This document shows, one piece after another, positions 63,712-64,000 of a stretch of DNA of 64,000 bases. The DNA lies in NCBI RefSeq assembly GCF_014851585.1, contig NZ_JACVAB010000010.1, positions 62,001 through 126,000 on the forward strand, in the 5' to 3' direction. Positions within the stretch are counted from its first letter, which is position 1, and every line of letters starts with the position of its first letter. Below the pieces are notes generated by a model. That model saw only the letters and a program-made list of their open reading frames with translations, made no database searches and was not told the DNA's origin. The stretch comes from Agrobacterium sp. AGB01. Lineage in GTDB: Bacteria > Pseudomonadota > Alphaproteobacteria > Rhizobiales > Rhizobiaceae. The translations under genes were made by a program, and so were the position numbers.

Positions 63712-64000
63712 ATGACCACATCCAGACAAGGCAGAAAAGGCGCCTTCGAAGGACAACCTGCGCTGGCCCGGAAGGTCGCAGCGAAACGGTTTGTGGCCAG
63801 ATTGGTGCTGCTGGCTGAGCGCGCCGCCCCTCTTTCCATTTTACCGCTGTCGATTATCGCCATTTTCCTGTCGCTGGCTTGGTTCGGTATTTACCGTCAA
63901 TTGTCGGACTGGCTTCGTCTCGGCGTCGTTTTCATTCTGGTCTTCGGCCTGCTGTCGTCGCTGTTGCCGTTCCTGCGTTTGCGCTGGCCATCAGCCGATG
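63712..64000 (+). CDS. TIGR02302 family (DUF4175) protein, 5' end only
   Basis: The first 96 codons of a gene cut by the right edge of the window. A polar N-terminus MTTSRQGRKGAFEG is followed by RFVARLVLLAERAAPLSI, then two hydrophobic helices (ILPLSIIAIFLSLAWFGIY and GVVFILVFGLLSSLLPFL). This layout matches the N-terminus of the large TIGR02302 membrane proteins that follow lysA in Hyphomicrobiales. GGGAGA lies 8 nt before the ATG at 63712. The 271 bp upstream hold no gene; a hairpin there (63498-63521) has no T run on this strand. Confidence 0.8.
   Translation, partial: MTTSRQGRKGAFEGQPALARKVAAKRFVARLVLLAERAAPLSILPLSIIAIFLSLAWFGIYRQLSDWLRLGVVFILVFGLLSSLLPFLRLRWPSAD

Overview
The window is a stretch of chromosome from an alphaproteobacterium of the order Hyphomicrobiales (Rhizobiales). 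Evidence for this is the block cobalamin adenosyltransferase - rhomboid - etfBA - hbd - tlpA/argH - lptM - lysA - TIGR02302 gene, the cmk-rpsA pair next to a TIGR02300 gene, a tRNA-Arg(CCU) split by a group I intron, an sRNA with three CCTCCTCCC hairpin loops, and a uxs/uxe exopolysaccharide cluster of the Sinorhizobium kind. Brucellaceae, Phyllobacteriaceae or Rhizobiaceae all fit; the sequence alone does not decide the genus.

Layout. 1-4.7 kb: the 5' part of asd, an MHS-type MFS transporter with a large periplasmic insert and a structured leader, and a Gate-domain membrane protein divergent from its probable Lrp-type regulator. 4.7-9.0 kb: a complete rutABCDEF operon for uracil catabolism, without rutG or rutR, with a tandem inverted-repeat operator candidate upstream. 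9.3-13.2 kb: GNAT and HIT genes, heme oxygenase, a small membrane ORF, and a 1-kb islet flanked by a duplicated 3' half of tRNA-Ala(GGC). 13.4-15.9 kb: cmk and rpsA. 16-19.6 kb: three uncharacterised, partly disordered proteins, two of which share a C-terminal DDNGLY motif. 19.7-28.2 kb: RNase D-like exonuclease, deoxyribosyltransferase, SDR, the multi-loop sRNA, intron-containing tRNA-Arg, M20 amidohydrolase, DacA-type carboxypeptidase, a CobW-type metallochaperone with an (HE)11 tract encoded by a hexanucleotide repeat, and a GNAT-like protein.

28.3-40.6 kb is a catabolic locus. A peptide/nickel-type ABC importer and an EamA transporter run on the minus strand. A divergent four-gene operon encodes a cytoplasmic sialidase-fold protein, PdxA2, a DapA-family lyase and an iron-type alcohol dehydrogenase. 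A FadR-type GntR regulator and a DUF1537 four-carbon acid-sugar kinase follow. PdxA2 plus DUF1537 is known for threonate/erythronate-type acids, but the full gene set does not match a pathway I know, and this is the best candidate here for an undescribed system. 41.3-48.5 kb: a LuxR-type regulator, a small lipoprotein and a uxs-uxe-GT2-DUF995-GH26 operon that resembles the arabinose-containing polysaccharide locus of Sinorhizobium.

48.6-64 kb is mostly core genes: an MHS transporter, tRNA-Leu(CAA), dsbB, an HNH protein, an AlkA-like glycosylase, gluQ, yihY-like, SDR, a HIG1-like protein, adenosyltransferase, rhomboid, etfBA, hbd, tlpA, argH, lptM, lysA and the start of a TIGR02302 gene cut by the window edge. 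No insertion sequence, CRISPR array or rRNA operon was seen.
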